A stretch of 64,000 nt of DNA from Pseudomonadota bacterium (GCA_017860615.1 JAGDMU010000003.1:51143-115142), one strand, 5' to 3'; positions 33,735-43,529 are shown, counted from the stretch's first letter. The notes: generated by a model not told the origin, from the sequence alone. Translations and numbers: made by a program.

Positions 33735-34688
33735 TTATTTTGAATTTAAGATGTGTGAAACAATTTGGTATGCATGATTGAGTGCTATAGCAATACTTCC
33801 ACCACTTTTAACGGCAATGTCACCTGCTAAATATAGCCCTTTGGTTTTCGTCTCATAGTTTTCATCAAACTCTGGTTTACCTTCGCTATCAAGCGTGATG
33901 CCGCATTTTCTGAGAAAATCAACAGGAGTGGTCCCGCCAATAGCATAAACGACACGATCATAAATCGTATGATAACCATCGGTAAAGTTAACTTTAACAA
34001 GACCGTTTTCATTTTCAATAGAGACAATATCCATACCAAGGCGGAGACGTAGTTTTTCTTCTCCATTATACTCGTGGATCATTTTTAGATTAATTTCGTT
34101 GAGTCTGCTAAACGTATCGCGGCGGTAATTTACCGTTACGTTATTACTTTTGGATAGCTCAATCGCGTACTCAATAGCTGAATTTCCACCACCGACAATG
34201 AGGAGTTTTTCACCTTGTGAGCATTTATCGAGATTAAAGTTAATGCGCTCTTTTAAAGAAATAGGCAGTGTGTAGTCTGGTTTATTAGGCTTGCCCATGG
34301 TGCCGATTGCTACAATGACATTTTTAGCTCGATATCCTGCTTTTGTCGTAACAATGTGAAATTCATCACCCTCTTTCGTAATACTTTCCACTTCACTGTT
34401 AAACGCTGAATCAATTTCGCCTGAATCCAAAAGTGAATCAAAATAGTTGAGTGTACTCTCTTTGGTGCCATCACGAAAGTCGATAGAACCTTTAAGCTCG
34501 ATATCTTGACCTTTGTAGTTTTTGTCGACGCGTTTATTGTCTTTGTAAAATTTACGAATGGTTTGTGAATGGTTATCACCTTTCTCAATCATCATAATAT
34601 GTTTGAGACCAAGCACTTTAGCTTCAACTGCCGCACCAATACCACCAGGTCCCCCACCGATAATTACTAAGTCATAAATCTGCAACAT
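33735..34688 (-). CDS. FAD/NAD(P)-binding oxidoreductase, thioredoxin-reductase-like without CxxC
   Basis: A 317-residue flavoprotein with the FAD motif LVIIGGGPGGIGAA near the N-terminus, the NAD(P) motif LLIVGGGNSAIEYAIEL near residue 163 and the C-terminal GLYLAGDIAVKSGGSIAIALNHAY. The redox-active CxxC of thioredoxin reductase is missing; its cysteines are isolated. It may act like ferredoxin/flavodoxin-NADP reductases or YpdA-type disulfide reductases; the substrate is unknown. It is divergent from proA, a neighbour I also recall in C. jejuni. Confidence 0.82.
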   Translation of the reverse strand: MLQIYDLVIIGGGPGGIGAAVEAKVLGLKHIMMIEKGDNHSQTIRKFYKDNKRVDKNYKGQDIELKGSIDFRDGTKESTLNYFDSLLDSGEIDSAFNSEVESITKEGDEFHIVTTKAGYRAKNVIVAIGTMGKPNKPDYTLPISLKERINFNLDKCSQGEKLLIVGGGNSAIEYAIELSKSNNVTVNYRRDTFSRLNEINLKMIHEYNGEEKLRLRLGMDIVSIENENGLVKVNFTDGYHTIYDRVVYAIGGTTPVDFLRKCGITLDSEGKPEFDENYETKTKGLYLAGDIAVKSGGSIAIALNHAYQIVSHILNSK

Positions 34689-34810
34689 CGTATCTTTTCC
34701 TTATTCTATTTTATCTTCTAATGTAATGATTATACTCTGAACATACTTATGACACATTAAATATAAAAAGTGTAAAATCCCATCAAATGCCATTCTAAGG
34801 AAGAATTAAC

Positions 34811-36046
34811 GTGCAAACTTTTTTAAAATATGCCAAATCTGCGAGTCGAATTATCGCGACACTTGATCCTCAAACAAAAAATGATGTTTTAGCACACATG
34901 GCAGATGCTTTGGAAGCGCACAGTGAACGTATTATGAGTGAAAACCAAAAAGATTTAGAAGAAGCTAAAAAAAACAATCTAAGCTCCGCTCTTGTTGATA
35001 GGCTTTTACTTAACCCAAAACGCATTGGCGAGATGGCAAAAGCAATCCGTGAAATTGCAGTACTTAAAGAGCCAGTCGGGCGTGTACTTGAGGGTTGGGT
35101 TGTTCCTAGTGGCATCAGAATTGAGAAAGTAAGCATTCCTATTGGTGTTGTAGGCATCATCTATGAAAGTCGCCCTAACGTCACTAGTGATACCGCAGCA
35201 CTCTGCTTTAAAAGTGGCAATGCGTGTGTGCTTAAAGGTGGTAAAGAGGCGTTTTACAGCAATGCCATCATTGCTTCTATCTTGCAAGAAGTTCTTGAAA
35301 AACATAATCTTCCTAAAGAGATCATTTCACTTCTGCCAGATTCCAGTCGTGAAGGGGTTGCAAAGCTTATTAAAATGGACAAATTTGTCGATCTCATCAT
35401 TCCTCGTGGTGGAGAAGCACTCATTCGCTTTGTCAGTGAAAATGCCACGGTTCCTGTGGTCAAACATGACAAAGGTGTTTGCCATACGTATGTCGATAAA
35501 GAGGCGAATTTAGAGCAAGCGATTGAGATTGTTTTAAATGCCAAATGCCAACGCCCAAGTGCGTGTAATTCACTGGAAACACTTTTGGTACATGAAGCAA
35601 TTGCAAAAAGCTTTTTACCACGGATGAAAGAGGCACTTGAGCTTACAGGTGCACAGATTAAAGGGTGTGAAAAAACGCAAAGACTTTTACATGTAAAGCC
35701 TGCAAACGATGAAGATTACCATACCGAGCATCTGAGCAATGCGCTGAGTATTAAAATCGTAGAGAGTGTCGATGAAGCGATCGCTCATATTGCTGAGTTT
35801 GGGTCTTCCCACTCCGAAGCCATTTTGAGTGAAAATTACAGCATGGTTGAGCGCTTTTTAAATGAAGTGGACGCAGCCTGTGTGTATGCTAATGCCTCTA
35901 CACGCTTTACCGATGGTGGTGAGTTTGGGTTTGGCGCGGAAGTGGGGATCAGTACCAATAAACTTCACGCACGAGGCCCTATGGGCATCAATGATTTGAC
36001 CACGTATAAGTTCAAAGTGTATGGAAAAGGGCAAATTCGCGCATGA
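34811..36046 (+). CDS. proA: Gamma-glutamyl phosphate reductase (GTG start)
   Basis: NADPH-dependent second step of proline synthesis. The 411-residue protein carries the signatures GVVGIIYESRPNVTSDTAALCFKSGNACVLKGGKEA, IIPRGGEALIRFV, the catalytic cysteine region NAKCQRPSACNSLETLLV and the terminal FTDGGEFGFGAEVGISTNKLHARGPMG. The start is GTG 34811 with AAGGAAG upstream. The stop overlaps the next ABC gene (ATGA). One of the TTTACATGTAAA palindromes (35686-35697) lies inside this gene. proB is not in the window. Confidence 0.96.
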   Translation: MQTFLKYAKSASRIIATLDPQTKNDVLAHMADALEAHSERIMSENQKDLEEAKKNNLSSALVDRLLLNPKRIGEMAKAIREIAVLKEPVGRVLEGWVVPSGIRIEKVSIPIGVVGIIYESRPNVTSDTAALCFKSGNACVLKGGKEAFYSNAIIASILQEVLEKHNLPKEIISLLPDSSREGVAKLIKMDKFVDLIIPRGGEALIRFVSENATVPVVKHDKGVCHTYVDKEANLEQAIEIVLNAKCQRPSACNSLETLLVHEAIAKSFLPRMKEALELTGAQIKGCEKTQRLLHVKPANDEDYHTEHLSNALSIKIVESVDEAIAHIAEFGSSHSEAILSENYSMVERFLNEVDAACVYANASTRFTDGGEFGFGAEVGISTNKLHARGPMGINDLTTYKFKVYGKGQIRA

Positions 36047-36621
36047 ATAAAGAGGTTTTACGCGTTGAAAACCTTACATTTGGATACCCAAATTCCAAGC
36101 TTTTGTACCATGACTTCTCTTTACATGTAAAGGTGGGAGAAGTTGTTGCTATCTTAGGTGCAAGTGGAAGTGGGAAAAGTACGCTTTTTGAACTTGTGGC
36201 GGGAAATCTCAAAGCCAAAAGTGGCACGATAACTGCGGCTAAACTTTCACAGATTTTTCAAGATCCTTACACATCATTTCACCCAACATACACCATCATC
36301 AATCAAATCAGCGATGTTGCTCCTTTGCATGACTTGCATCAACTCTGTCACGCGCTTGACCTCGACCCTGATGTCTTGGCTCAAAAACCCCATCAACTCA
36401 GTGGTGGACAGCTTCAAAGATGCTCTATTTTAAGGGCTTTGTTGATGAAACCTTCACTTCTTTTAGCCGATGAGCCAACCTCTGCACTCGATAACATTAC
36501 AGGCTTGCATGTTATGCAACTTTTGATGCAGTTTTTAGACCAAGTGGGCATTTTACTGATTACTCACGATAAAAACTTAGCATCATGGTGTAGTGATCGT
36601 ATGATCGAATTAAAATCTTAA
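36043..36621 (+). CDS. Orphan ABC transporter ATP-binding protein
   Basis: A short, 192-residue ABC ATPase with Walker A LGASGSGKST, Q-loop IFQDP, signature LSGGQLQR, Walker [14 protein letters not shown] and switch His LITHD. The helical region resembles dipeptide/nickel (DppF/NikE) ATPases (QDPYTSFHPTYTI), but it is much shorter, and no permease or binding protein lies nearby. It is translationally coupled to proA. A TTTACATGTAAA palindrome (36120-36131) lies in its 5' coding region. Its partner subunits and substrate are unknown. Confidence 0.82.
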   Translation: MNKEVLRVENLTFGYPNSKLLYHDFSLHVKVGEVVAILGASGSGKSTLFELVAGNLKAKSGTITAAKLSQIFQDPYTSFHPTYTIINQISDVAPLHDLHQLCHALDLDPDVLAQKPHQLSGGQLQRCSILRALLMKPSLLLADEPTSALDNITGLHVMQLLMQFLDQVGILLITHDKNLASWCSDRMIELKS

Positions 36622-36633
36622 ATTAGGAATAGA

Positions 36634-37254
36634 ATGCACGTTATTATTGACTGGATTGTTCAAACCGTAGGCGTACTGGGTTATTTTGGTATTTTTGTGA
36701 TGATGGCGATTGAAAGTAGTATTTTTCCGCTTCCAAGTGAAGTGGTGATGATTCCTGCTGGGTATTTGTGTGCTAAAGGTGAAATGGAATTATGGATTGT
36801 CATCGCCCTTGGTACTTTAGGGAGTATCGCAGGTGCATTGCTGAACTATTATTTGGCTGTAAAGTTAGGTCGAAAACTCATTTTGAAGTATGGACATTAC
36901 GTCTTTTTTACACCTGAAACACTGGAAAAAGTAGAGGTATTCTTCAAAACACACGGTTCTTTTTCAACCTTTACGGGAAGGCTCATTCCTGTCATTCGCC
37001 ACTATATTTCACTGCCTGCGGGACTGGCTCGAATGAATCTGGGTCTGTTTTGTTTTTACACAGGCTTTGGTGCTGGAATTTGGGTGAGTGTCTTGACCTT
37101 TTTAGGGTATTTCTTTGGTCAAAACGAAGCCTTACTCAATGAACATCTGCATACTATCACCATTGCTGTGATTGTGTTTATTGTTGTTGCTGGAGTCATT
37201 TATATTTGGCTTCACAAGAAAAAAGAGCGTAAACGTACGTCAAAAAAACATTAA
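36634..37254 (+). CDS. DedA-family membrane protein
   Basis: A 206-residue polytopic membrane protein of the DedA/VTT superfamily, recently linked to lipid-carrier and phospholipid flipping. The family stretch [23 protein letters not shown] is present, as is the conserved [20 protein letters not shown] re-entrant segment, with two hydrophobic helices at the C-terminal end and a basic tail ([13 protein letters not shown]). AGGA precedes ATG 36634, 12 bases after the ABC gene. Confidence 0.88.
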   Translation: MHVIIDWIVQTVGVLGYFGIFVMMAIESSIFPLPSEVVMIPAGYLCAKGEMELWIVIALGTLGSIAGALLNYYLAVKLGRKLILKYGHYVFFTPETLEKVEVFFKTHGSFSTFTGRLIPVIRHYISLPAGLARMNLGLFCFYTGFGAGIWVSVLTFLGYFFGQNEALLNEHLHTITIAVIVFIVVAGVIYIWLHKKKERKRTSKKH

Positions 37255-37264
37255 AGGAAAGGCA

Positions 37265-37543
37265 ATGTTCCAAGGTTTAGAATACAGTGATTTTGAAAAA
37301 GCACTCTCAAGCTTGGGCGTTGTCGCTAAAACCGATAAAAAAACCCTGCATAAACTCTACCTCTCGCTTTCCAAAGAGTTTCATCCCGATGCCCCAACTG
37401 GCGATACAGTAAAGTTTCAAGAGATTAACGATGCGTACCGCTTAATTAGGGAGTATATGGAAAATTATCGTTTTGATTTTGATGAAAAAGAGTTTAAAAA
37501 GCAGTATCCCTTCTCTAAAAGCGATTGGCTTAGTGGACGATAG
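37265..37543 (+). CDS. Small J-domain protein
   Basis: A 92-residue protein consisting almost only of a DnaJ-like J-domain. TLHKLYLSLSKEFHPDAPTGDTVKFQEINDAYRLIREYM contains the HPD tripeptide at residues 40-42 that stimulates DnaK. There are no zinc-finger or C-terminal client domains. The ORF track starts at 37172 inside dedA; I choose ATG 37265 because AAAGGAAAGG precedes it and the domain begins there. It is probably a specialised co-chaperone; its client is unknown. Confidence 0.85.
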   Translation: MFQGLEYSDFEKALSSLGVVAKTDKKTLHKLYLSLSKEFHPDAPTGDTVKFQEINDAYRLIREYMENYRFDFDEKEFKKQYPFSKSDWLSGR

Positions 37544-37554
37544 TGTTCCTCTTT

Positions 37555-38442
37555 TTAAAACTCAAAAACATCCACATAAATTTGCATTTTATGTTCTTTA
37601 AGCAGTGCCTGGATTTTGTATTTTAGCTCTTTAATATCTTGTTCTATTTCATGTCCCGTTGCATCATCTTTGACATTCATAGAAATAATCAAAAGCACTT
37701 CATTTGAACCTATAAACATACTTCTTACAGCATTGATATGAACTAAAACATTGGACTCTTCTTTAATCAGCTCTTTAATCTGTTTGGTCGTTTTCCTGTC
37801 TAAACTCTCACCTATCAACAGCTTTTTAAGCTCAATAAATAAAATAGTGGATAACCCTATCAAAAGTGAGCCAATCATCAGTGCGGCAATGCCATCAAAA
37901 ATAGGATGAACAAATTCTGAAAGAACCAATCCTAACGTTAAAATCATCAGACCTAACAATGCACCAGAATCTTCAATAAGAACAACTAAGATATGGGATG
38001 AAGAGCTATGTTTGATGGTTGAGAAGATATCTTTAAGCCTAGAATTACTCTCTTTGAGCGCTACTCTTAAAGCACTGGATTCTAGTAAAATCGATAAAAC
38101 AATAATGCCTAAAATCAGTAAAGGATTTTCAATGGGTTGTGGGTCTTGAATACGATGAAAACCTTCATAGAGCGAAAAAAGACCACCCAATAAAAAAAGA
38201 ACTACTGCTACGACAAAAGACCAAAAGAAGTTTGCTTTGCCTTGCCCAAAAGAGTGGTATTCAGAACGTCCTCTTGAAGCTTGTTTTTCACCTAACATGA
38301 CCAAGGCTTGATTTCCGCAATCTGCCGTACTGTGAATCGCTTCTGCCATCATAGAGGCTGAGCCTGTGAAAAACGCTGCCATTCCTTTGGCTATGGCGAT
38401 AACACCATTGGCAAATAATGCAGCTTTAACACTTTTTGACAT
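37555..38442 (-). CDS. Cation diffusion facilitator family transporter
   Basis: A 295-residue CDF transporter, a metal/proton antiporter of the inner membrane exporting divalent cations such as Zn, Fe or Mn. Six membrane helices are visible, with the metal-site motif AEAIHSTADCGNQALVMLG in TM2 and HPIFDGIAALMIG in TM5, followed by a cytoplasmic regulatory domain. The ORF track runs to 38580 into aroF; ATG 38442 (MSKSVKAALFANGVIAIAKG), with AAAGGA upstream, is the true start. The replacement of the usual HxxxD arrangement by HSTAD makes the metal hard to predict. Confidence 0.88.
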   Translation of the reverse strand: MSKSVKAALFANGVIAIAKGMAAFFTGSASMMAEAIHSTADCGNQALVMLGEKQASRGRSEYHSFGQGKANFFWSFVVAVVLFLLGGLFSLYEGFHRIQDPQPIENPLLILGIIVLSILLESSALRVALKESNSRLKDIFSTIKHSSSSHILVVLIEDSGALLGLMILTLGLVLSEFVHPIFDGIAALMIGSLLIGLSTILFIELKKLLIGESLDRKTTKQIKELIKEESNVLVHINAVRSMFIGSNEVLLIISMNVKDDATGHEIEQDIKELKYKIQALLKEHKMQIYVDVFEF

Positions 38443-38480
38443 TTTAAAATCCTTTGAGCACGAATGATTAAGAAGAAAAA

Positions 38481-38515
38481 TTTTACATGTAAAGGAAAAA
38501 CCTTTACATGTAAAG
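38481..38515 (-). terminator. Terminator of aroF built from two TTTACATGTAAA palindromes
   Basis: Two palindromes (38482-38493 and 38503-38514) are arranged as one perfect 14-bp inverted repeat, TTTACATGTAAAGG / CCTTTACATGTAAA, with a loop of five bases. Read on the minus strand it follows the aroF stop by 7 bases and is followed by ATTTTTCTTCTT, giving a convincing intrinsic terminator. Confidence 0.75.
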
Positions 38516-38521
38516 AAGTAT

Positions 38522-39886
38522 TTAGTGTGGTAAAAATCTTTGACGAGCAGCTTTGAGAGAGTCTGCGATAAGGAAAGCAAGCTCTAGTGCTTGGTTAGCG
38601 TTAAGGCGAGGATCACACTGTGTATGGTAACGACATGCAAGGTTCTCTTCGGTAATCTCTTGTGCTCCACCGATGCACTCTGTGACATCTTGTCCTGTCA
38701 TCTCTAAGTGAACACCACCAGGGAATGTGCCCTCTTGCTCATGGACTTTAAAGAAGCCTTTGACTTCACGAAGCACTTCATCAAAAGAGCGTGTTTTGTA
38801 GTTATTCGATGCTTTGATGGTATTGCCGTGCATTGGGTCAATGCTCCATAGAACATTAGCACCTGCTTCTTTGACGGCACGAACCAATTTTGGAAACTCT
38901 TTTTCGATTTTGTCAGCACCCATGCGAACAATAATGTTAAGGCGTCCCGCTTCATTTTCAGGGTTCAGTTTATGGATGAGTTTCATCAAACCCTCAGCGG
39001 TCATGGTAGGACCTGCTTTAATACCGATAGGGTTTTTAACACCCGTTAGGAACTCAACATGCGCATCATCCACATCACGCGTACGATCGCCTATCCAGAG
39101 CATGTGCGCGGAACAGTCATACCAGTCATTTGTAAGGCTGTCTTGACGTGTGAGAGCCTCTTCATAATTAAGAAGCAATGCTTCATGTGAGGTATAGACA
39201 ACCGTTTCATTGATGTTTGGGGTGTTGGCAGAGGTAATGCCACACGCTTCCATAAACGCCAATGTCTCAGAGATACGATCGCAAAGATGTTGGTAACGTT
39301 CCCCTAAAGGACTCTCCGAAACAAAGCCCAATGTCCATTTATGGACTTGGTGAAGATCCGCCAAACCACCACGTGAAAATGCACGAAGGAGGTTCATCGT
39401 TGCAGCGGATTGATTGTACGCTTTGAGCATACGTTTAGGGTTTGGAACACGTGAATCTTCCGTAAATTCGATATCATTGATGATGTCACCACGGTAACTT
39501 GGAAGTGAAACGCCATCCATCTCTTCATAATCAGATGATCTTGGTTTGGCAAACTGACCCGCAAGACGACCGACTTTAACGATAGGACAGCCACCCGCAA
39601 AGGTTAAAACAACTGCCATTTGAAGCATCACTTTAAACATATCGCGAATATTGACAGCGTTAAATTCACTAAAACTCTCAGCACAGTCTCCACCTTGAAG
39701 CAAGAAGGCTTTACCATGTACGACATCTGCCAAAGAGGCTTTAAGTTGGCGCACTTCACCTGCAAAGACAAGTGGTGGATATTTGCTGAGTTCTTGCTCA
39801 ACATTTTTCAACAACTCTTGGTTTGTATAAGTCGGTTGTTGCTTAATTGGTTTCTCTCTCCATGATGCGCGCGTCCAAGAACTCAT
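38522..39886 (-). CDS. aroF: Class II 3-deoxy-7-phosphoheptulonate synthase
   Basis: First enzyme of the shikimate pathway, condensing PEP with erythrose 4-phosphate. It is the class II (plant/actinobacterial) type, 454 residues, recognised by [74 protein letters not shown] and [17 protein letters not shown]. It stands alone with its own terminator, and ATG 39886 agrees with the family N-terminus. Helicobacter and Campylobacter homologues are called aroF. Confidence 0.95.
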   Translation of the reverse strand: MSSWTRASWREKPIKQQPTYTNQELLKNVEQELSKYPPLVFAGEVRQLKASLADVVHGKAFLLQGGDCAESFSEFNAVNIRDMFKVMLQMAVVLTFAGGCPIVKVGRLAGQFAKPRSSDYEEMDGVSLPSYRGDIINDIEFTEDSRVPNPKRMLKAYNQSAATMNLLRAFSRGGLADLHQVHKWTLGFVSESPLGERYQHLCDRISETLAFMEACGITSANTPNINETVVYTSHEALLLNYEEALTRQDSLTNDWYDCSAHMLWIGDRTRDVDDAHVEFLTGVKNPIGIKAGPTMTAEGLMKLIHKLNPENEAGRLNIIVRMGADKIEKEFPKLVRAVKEAGANVLWSIDPMHGNTIKASNNYKTRSFDEVLREVKGFFKVHEQEGTFPGGVHLEMTGQDVTECIGGAQEITEENLACRYHTQCDPRLNANQALELAFLIADSLKAARQRFLPH

Positions 39887-39959
39887 AAATGACCCTTAAT
39901 AGAATTTTTACTTATTATAATGCGATTGGCTTTAAAGACAATTGAATAGCAAAACAAAC

Positions 39960-42071
39960 TCATGAAGTTTTAAACTGCCCTACAGTTTTGCTCAGTGAAT
40001 TGACATGGTGTGTCACGCTATCTGAGATGGTTTTTACTTGATGGTTGAGATGGGTTAGTTCACGCACTTCACTGCTGATGGCATTGGCGTGAGTCATCGT
40101 ATTTTTTGAGTCTTCATAGATTTTATAAACATCCTCTTTCATCGCCAAAATAACCTCTTTTTGATCCAGTAAAATAGCATCAATCGTTTGCAGTGAGTGT
40201 GTTGAGATCTCAATACCTTTATCCACCGTATTGTTGACATTTTGCATACTGGAAAGCGCTTCATTGACATTTTCATTGATATTATTGACGATAGATTCAA
40301 TACGAACAGTTGCCTTATCGGTCATATCAGCAAGCTTTCTCACCTCTTCGGCAACGACAGCAAATCCTCGTCCTTGCTCTCCTGCACGACTTGCTTCCAC
40401 CGCAGCGTTTAAAGAGAGAAGATTGGTTTTATCAGTAATGTCTTTGATGGTTTCAATCATTGAAGAGACTTCTGCCACATTGTGCTCTAGCGTAAAAATG
40501 ATTTGTGTCGTGTCACCTGCAATGGACTTAATATTGCCTATGGAAGACTCAACCTTGCCAAGACTGCTTGCCACTTGTGCTTGTGTATGCGCGATCTTTT
40601 GGCTCATGGCATCGGCTTTATCGACAGAACTTTGAATAGAGTTATTTTGGATTTGAATATGTGCCACAATATTTTGAATACTCACACCGATTTGCTCAAT
40701 TTTTTTGCCTGTAACCACAATCGTATTGGTCAGGTGTTGGTTGAGATTTAAAAGATTTAAGAGCGATGTTTTGGTTTTTTTAAGAATGGTATCGAAAATA
40801 TCAATCACACTGTTGATCCAAATAGCGGTACGTCTGTTTTCATCTTTGGCAAATTTGGTGAGATCTGCACGTTTAGTTATATCGCCATCACCTTCGACAA
40901 AGCCCTGTAATAGGGCACGAAGTGAAGCATATTTGGTGAAAAATTCGGAAAGCTCTTTACCCATTATGCTTAAAATCATCAAAAGCGATGCGACTGTAAT
41001 CAATCCAACCTCTTGAATACGGCTCAAAAATGGCATAAATGTCAGCGTTGCATAATAAGCACTTGGAATTAAGATACCGATTAAAAGTGCCATTTTGGCA
41101 TAGATTTTATGGCGGAACTGCATAATGTCATAGACCTCTAAAAGATCACCTTCGCACATCATACCCCACTTATCTAAGCTATAAGGCAGCGTAACCGTAA
41201 TACCTTTGCCAATAACGGGAATGCCCCGATAATCAGGATATCCAGGATAGGAACAGAAGAGATTGGTACCTTTTTTAATTGTATTGGCAACACCTGGATG
41301 CAGTACTCCCGTAGAAGGGTCATTAAAGACAATTTCAAACTCTGTATGCTGTTTGATAGAAATGATGCCTTGCTCTGTATGCACACCCTCTTTAAGGTTT
41401 TCACCAAAACTAAACGTGTTGTCTTCAAAACGTGAACGCGAAAGGGCTGTTCCTGTTTTAATGTTTTTGTTGAAATAAGGGTCTATCATAAAAAGATAGT
41501 TGTCACCTGATTCTTTAAAGATATGCCCAGCTTCTCGTTGAATCAGATCACTGAGTGTATCGTTAGAAACACGTGCGACAAGGATACAATTTTCGTCACC
41601 TATTTTAAAGCTTTTCAAAAAAGAGAGCGTTACGCGATCATGAAAGGTTGACGCTTTTGGTTTAAAAAAGAGCGTGTCATCATCAAGATAAGGGCCAAAC
41701 AAGAGCTGGGTTGAGCCAAGAAGTACATAATCAACGGCTTCACAAAAGCTACTTTCATCGTATCGATACTCTTTAAGAGGGCGTTTGGTGGAGGTAAAAA
41801 GCATCTTTTTAGCACTGTTTAGTACATAATACTCCAAGATCGCTTCGCTCAGTTTTTCTTGCTCTTTTAATATAGAAACAACGTCACCCTCTTCTTGCTC
41901 TAAGAGGATGGCACTATTTTCAACTTCACGCCAGATTTCATTCGCCCATTCGATCATAATGCGCTTACGTGTTTGAGCAATACCATCAAAGGCAGTTTCC
42001 ACTGCACCGAGCATCGCTTTGTTTCTAAGCCACTTTGGCAGGATGTTACATTTATCTTTAAATGAGAACAC
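39960..42071 (-). CDS. Methyl-accepting chemotaxis protein with N-terminal soluble sensor
   Basis: A 703-residue chemoreceptor. The first about 330 residues are hydrophilic with no signal peptide or first membrane helix; they contain a segment resembling Cache/PAS-like folds ([30 protein letters not shown]...). Two closely spaced membrane helices follow at about 333-355 and 362-382, then a HAMP-like linker and the signalling domain with tip [39 protein letters not shown]. With a helical hairpin in the membrane, both ends should be cytoplasmic, so the sensor may read an internal signal. There is no C-terminal pentapeptide. It is transcribed alone, divergent from aapJ. Confidence 0.88.
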   Translation of the reverse strand: MFSFKDKCNILPKWLRNKAMLGAVETAFDGIAQTRKRIMIEWANEIWREVENSAILLEQEEGDVVSILKEQEKLSEAILEYYVLNSAKKMLFTSTKRPLKEYRYDESSFCEAVDYVLLGSTQLLFGPYLDDDTLFFKPKASTFHDRVTLSFLKSFKIGDENCILVARVSNDTLSDLIQREAGHIFKESGDNYLFMIDPYFNKNIKTGTALSRSRFEDNTFSFGENLKEGVHTEQGIISIKQHTEFEIVFNDPSTGVLHPGVANTIKKGTNLFCSYPGYPDYRGIPVIGKGITVTLPYSLDKWGMMCEGDLLEVYDIMQFRHKIYAKMALLIGILIPSAYYATLTFMPFLSRIQEVGLITVASLLMILSIMGKELSEFFTKYASLRALLQGFVEGDGDITKRADLTKFAKDENRRTAIWINSVIDIFDTILKKTKTSLLNLLNLNQHLTNTIVVTGKKIEQIGVSIQNIVAHIQIQNNSIQSSVDKADAMSQKIAHTQAQVASSLGKVESSIGNIKSIAGDTTQIIFTLEHNVAEVSSMIETIKDITDKTNLLSLNAAVEASRAGEQGRGFAVVAEEVRKLADMTDKATVRIESIVNNINENVNEALSSMQNVNNTVDKGIEISTHSLQTIDAILLDQKEVILAMKEDVYKIYEDSKNTMTHANAISSEVRELTHLNHQVKTISDSVTHHVNSLSKTVGQFKTS

Positions 42072-42480
42072 GAGAAGGCTCCTTAATATCTTAATTTGAT
42101 TAATTTTTAATCATTTGGTGAAATTTATTTTAGAGAATTACATTTCGAATGCGGCATATTCTTTTTATACCAGTGATAAAAAAGCAACATTGCCCTATTG
42201 TACGAATGCAGACCAATAAAACAAAACCCTTACAGTATCGTTTATTTAAAGCTTTATATATTTAAAAAAACAACGCTTTACTATACAAAAAAGTTAAAAT
42301 TCTTTCAATGGAAAAATTGATTAAAAAATAACCAATTAATATGCAGAAAACGAATATATTGCAAAAGATAGCAATTTTACACACTGTGACATATTGATTA
42401 ATATTTAGGCAGTTTTTTCGCCAAAAAATAAAATTTAGTGTTAAAATTCTGTTCATATCAACTTAGAAAGGAAGATAATG
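42072..42480. other. 409-bp AT-rich divergent intergenic region
   Basis: No gene is seen here; the 64-aa ORF in the track has no coding character. It separates the divergent chemoreceptor and aapJ. It holds three copies of TTGATTAA (42096-42103, 42317-42324, 42394-42401). The first is part of the 7-bp inverted repeat TGATTAA-TTT-TTAATCA next to the chemoreceptor start, and the third lies in the aapJ promoter region. They may be regulator sites. Confidence 0.45.
42439..42447 (+). promoter_or_regulatory. Extended -10 promoter of aapJ
   Basis: TGTTAAAAT (42439-42447) is an extended -10 with TAAAAT at 42442-42447, 34 bases before the aapJ start. It is preceded by poly-A/T tracts and no clear -35. 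Confidence 0.5.
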
Positions 42481-43506
42481 ATGTTACGTTCTAAACTCGC
42501 TAAAATCTCTTTAGCAACAATTGCTGTTTTGGGTCTTGGCTCAACAACACTCAGTGCAGATACCCTAGCAGAGGTACAAAAACAAGGTTTTGTGAAGTGT
42601 GGTGTTGATGGTGGACTCCCTGGATTTTCAGAAGTAGGCAGTGATGGTATCTATAAAGGTATCGATGTCGACCAATGCCGCGCTGTTGCAGCAGCTGTTT
42701 TAGGTGATGCTAAAAAAGTAAAATACGTAGCTCTTAATGCAAAAGAGCGTCTAACAGCCCTTCAATCAGGCGAAATCGATATGCTTTCACGTAACACAAC
42801 GTGGACTGAGACACGTGACACTTCTTTGGGTCTTAACTTTACAGGTGTAACCTACTATGATGGTCAAGGTTTTATGGTGACTAAAAAGCTAGGCGTTAAA
42901 AGTGCTAAAGAGCTTGATGGCGCTTCGATTTGTCTTCAAACAGGAACAACGACAGAGCTAAATGTAGCAGACTACTTTAGAACCAATAAAATGAAATACA
43001 AACTCGTCTCTTACGATACCAATGATCAAGTGGTTAAAGCGTATGAGAGCGGCAGATGTGATGTTTTAACGTCAGATCAATCACAACTTTACGGTTTGAG
43101 AATCAAACTTTTAAAACCTGAAGAGTCCATCGTTCTTCCAGAAGTTATCTCTAAAGAGCCTTTAGGACCAGTTGTTCGTAAAGGTGATGGTAGATGGTTT
43201 GACATCGTTAGATGGGTTTCTTACGCGATGTTAACAGCGGAAGAAGCAGGTGTAACCAGTGCCAATGTTGATGCTATGCTCAAATCTGACAATCCAGATG
43301 TCAAACGTCTTTTAGGCGTTGAGGGACAAATGGGTGAAAACTTAGGTCTTAAAAAAGATTTTGCCTATAACATCATTAAACAAGTCGGTAACTACGGTGA
43401 ATCATTTGAAAAAACAGTAGGACAAGGCTCTCCTCTTAAAATTGCAAGAGGCTACAACGCTCTTTGGACTCATGGCGGACTCCAATACGCACCTCCTTTT
43501 AGATAG
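42481..43506 (+). CDS. aapJ: General L-amino acid ABC transporter, substrate-binding protein
   Basis: Periplasmic binding protein of the AapJQMP/BztABCD importer for many L-amino acids. The signal peptide (SKLAKISLATIAVLGLGSTTLSA) is followed by VKCGVDGGLPGFSEVGSDGIYKGIDVDQCRAVAAAVLG and NTTWTETRDTSLGLNFTGVTYYDGQGFM, both characteristic of AapJ. It is 341 residues from ATG 42481, which has AGGAAG 6 bases upstream; ATG 42478 is too close to it. A hairpin after the gene could raise its expression above the membrane subunits. Confidence 0.93.
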   Translation: MLRSKLAKISLATIAVLGLGSTTLSADTLAEVQKQGFVKCGVDGGLPGFSEVGSDGIYKGIDVDQCRAVAAAVLGDAKKVKYVALNAKERLTALQSGEIDMLSRNTTWTETRDTSLGLNFTGVTYYDGQGFMVTKKLGVKSAKELDGASICLQTGTTTELNVADYFRTNKMKYKLVSYDTNDQVVKAYESGRCDVLTSDQSQLYGLRIKLLKPEESIVLPEVISKEPLGPVVRKGDGRWFDIVRWVSYAMLTAEEAGVTSANVDAMLKSDNPDVKRLLGVEGQMGENLGLKKDFAYNIIKQVGNYGESFEKTVGQGSPLKIARGYNALWTHGGLQYAPPFR

Positions 43507-43529
43507 TAGATTAAATACAAAATCATACT

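Noticed and set aside
30626-33743. Plus-strand ORFs opposite the coiled-coil gene (70-114 aa)
   Set aside because: They are hydrophobic-looking mirror translations of Lys/Glu-rich repeats, with no ribosome-binding sites; shadows of the real gene.
38443-38580. Extended CDF transporter start at 38580
   Set aside because: The segment runs through the aroF terminator and stop; the family start with its own ribosome-binding site is ATG 38442.
42262-42456. 64-aa minus-strand ORF in the chemoreceptor-aapJ gap
   Set aside because: AT-rich frame of Phe, Ile, Asn and Leu with no ribosome-binding site, lying across the aapJ promoter.
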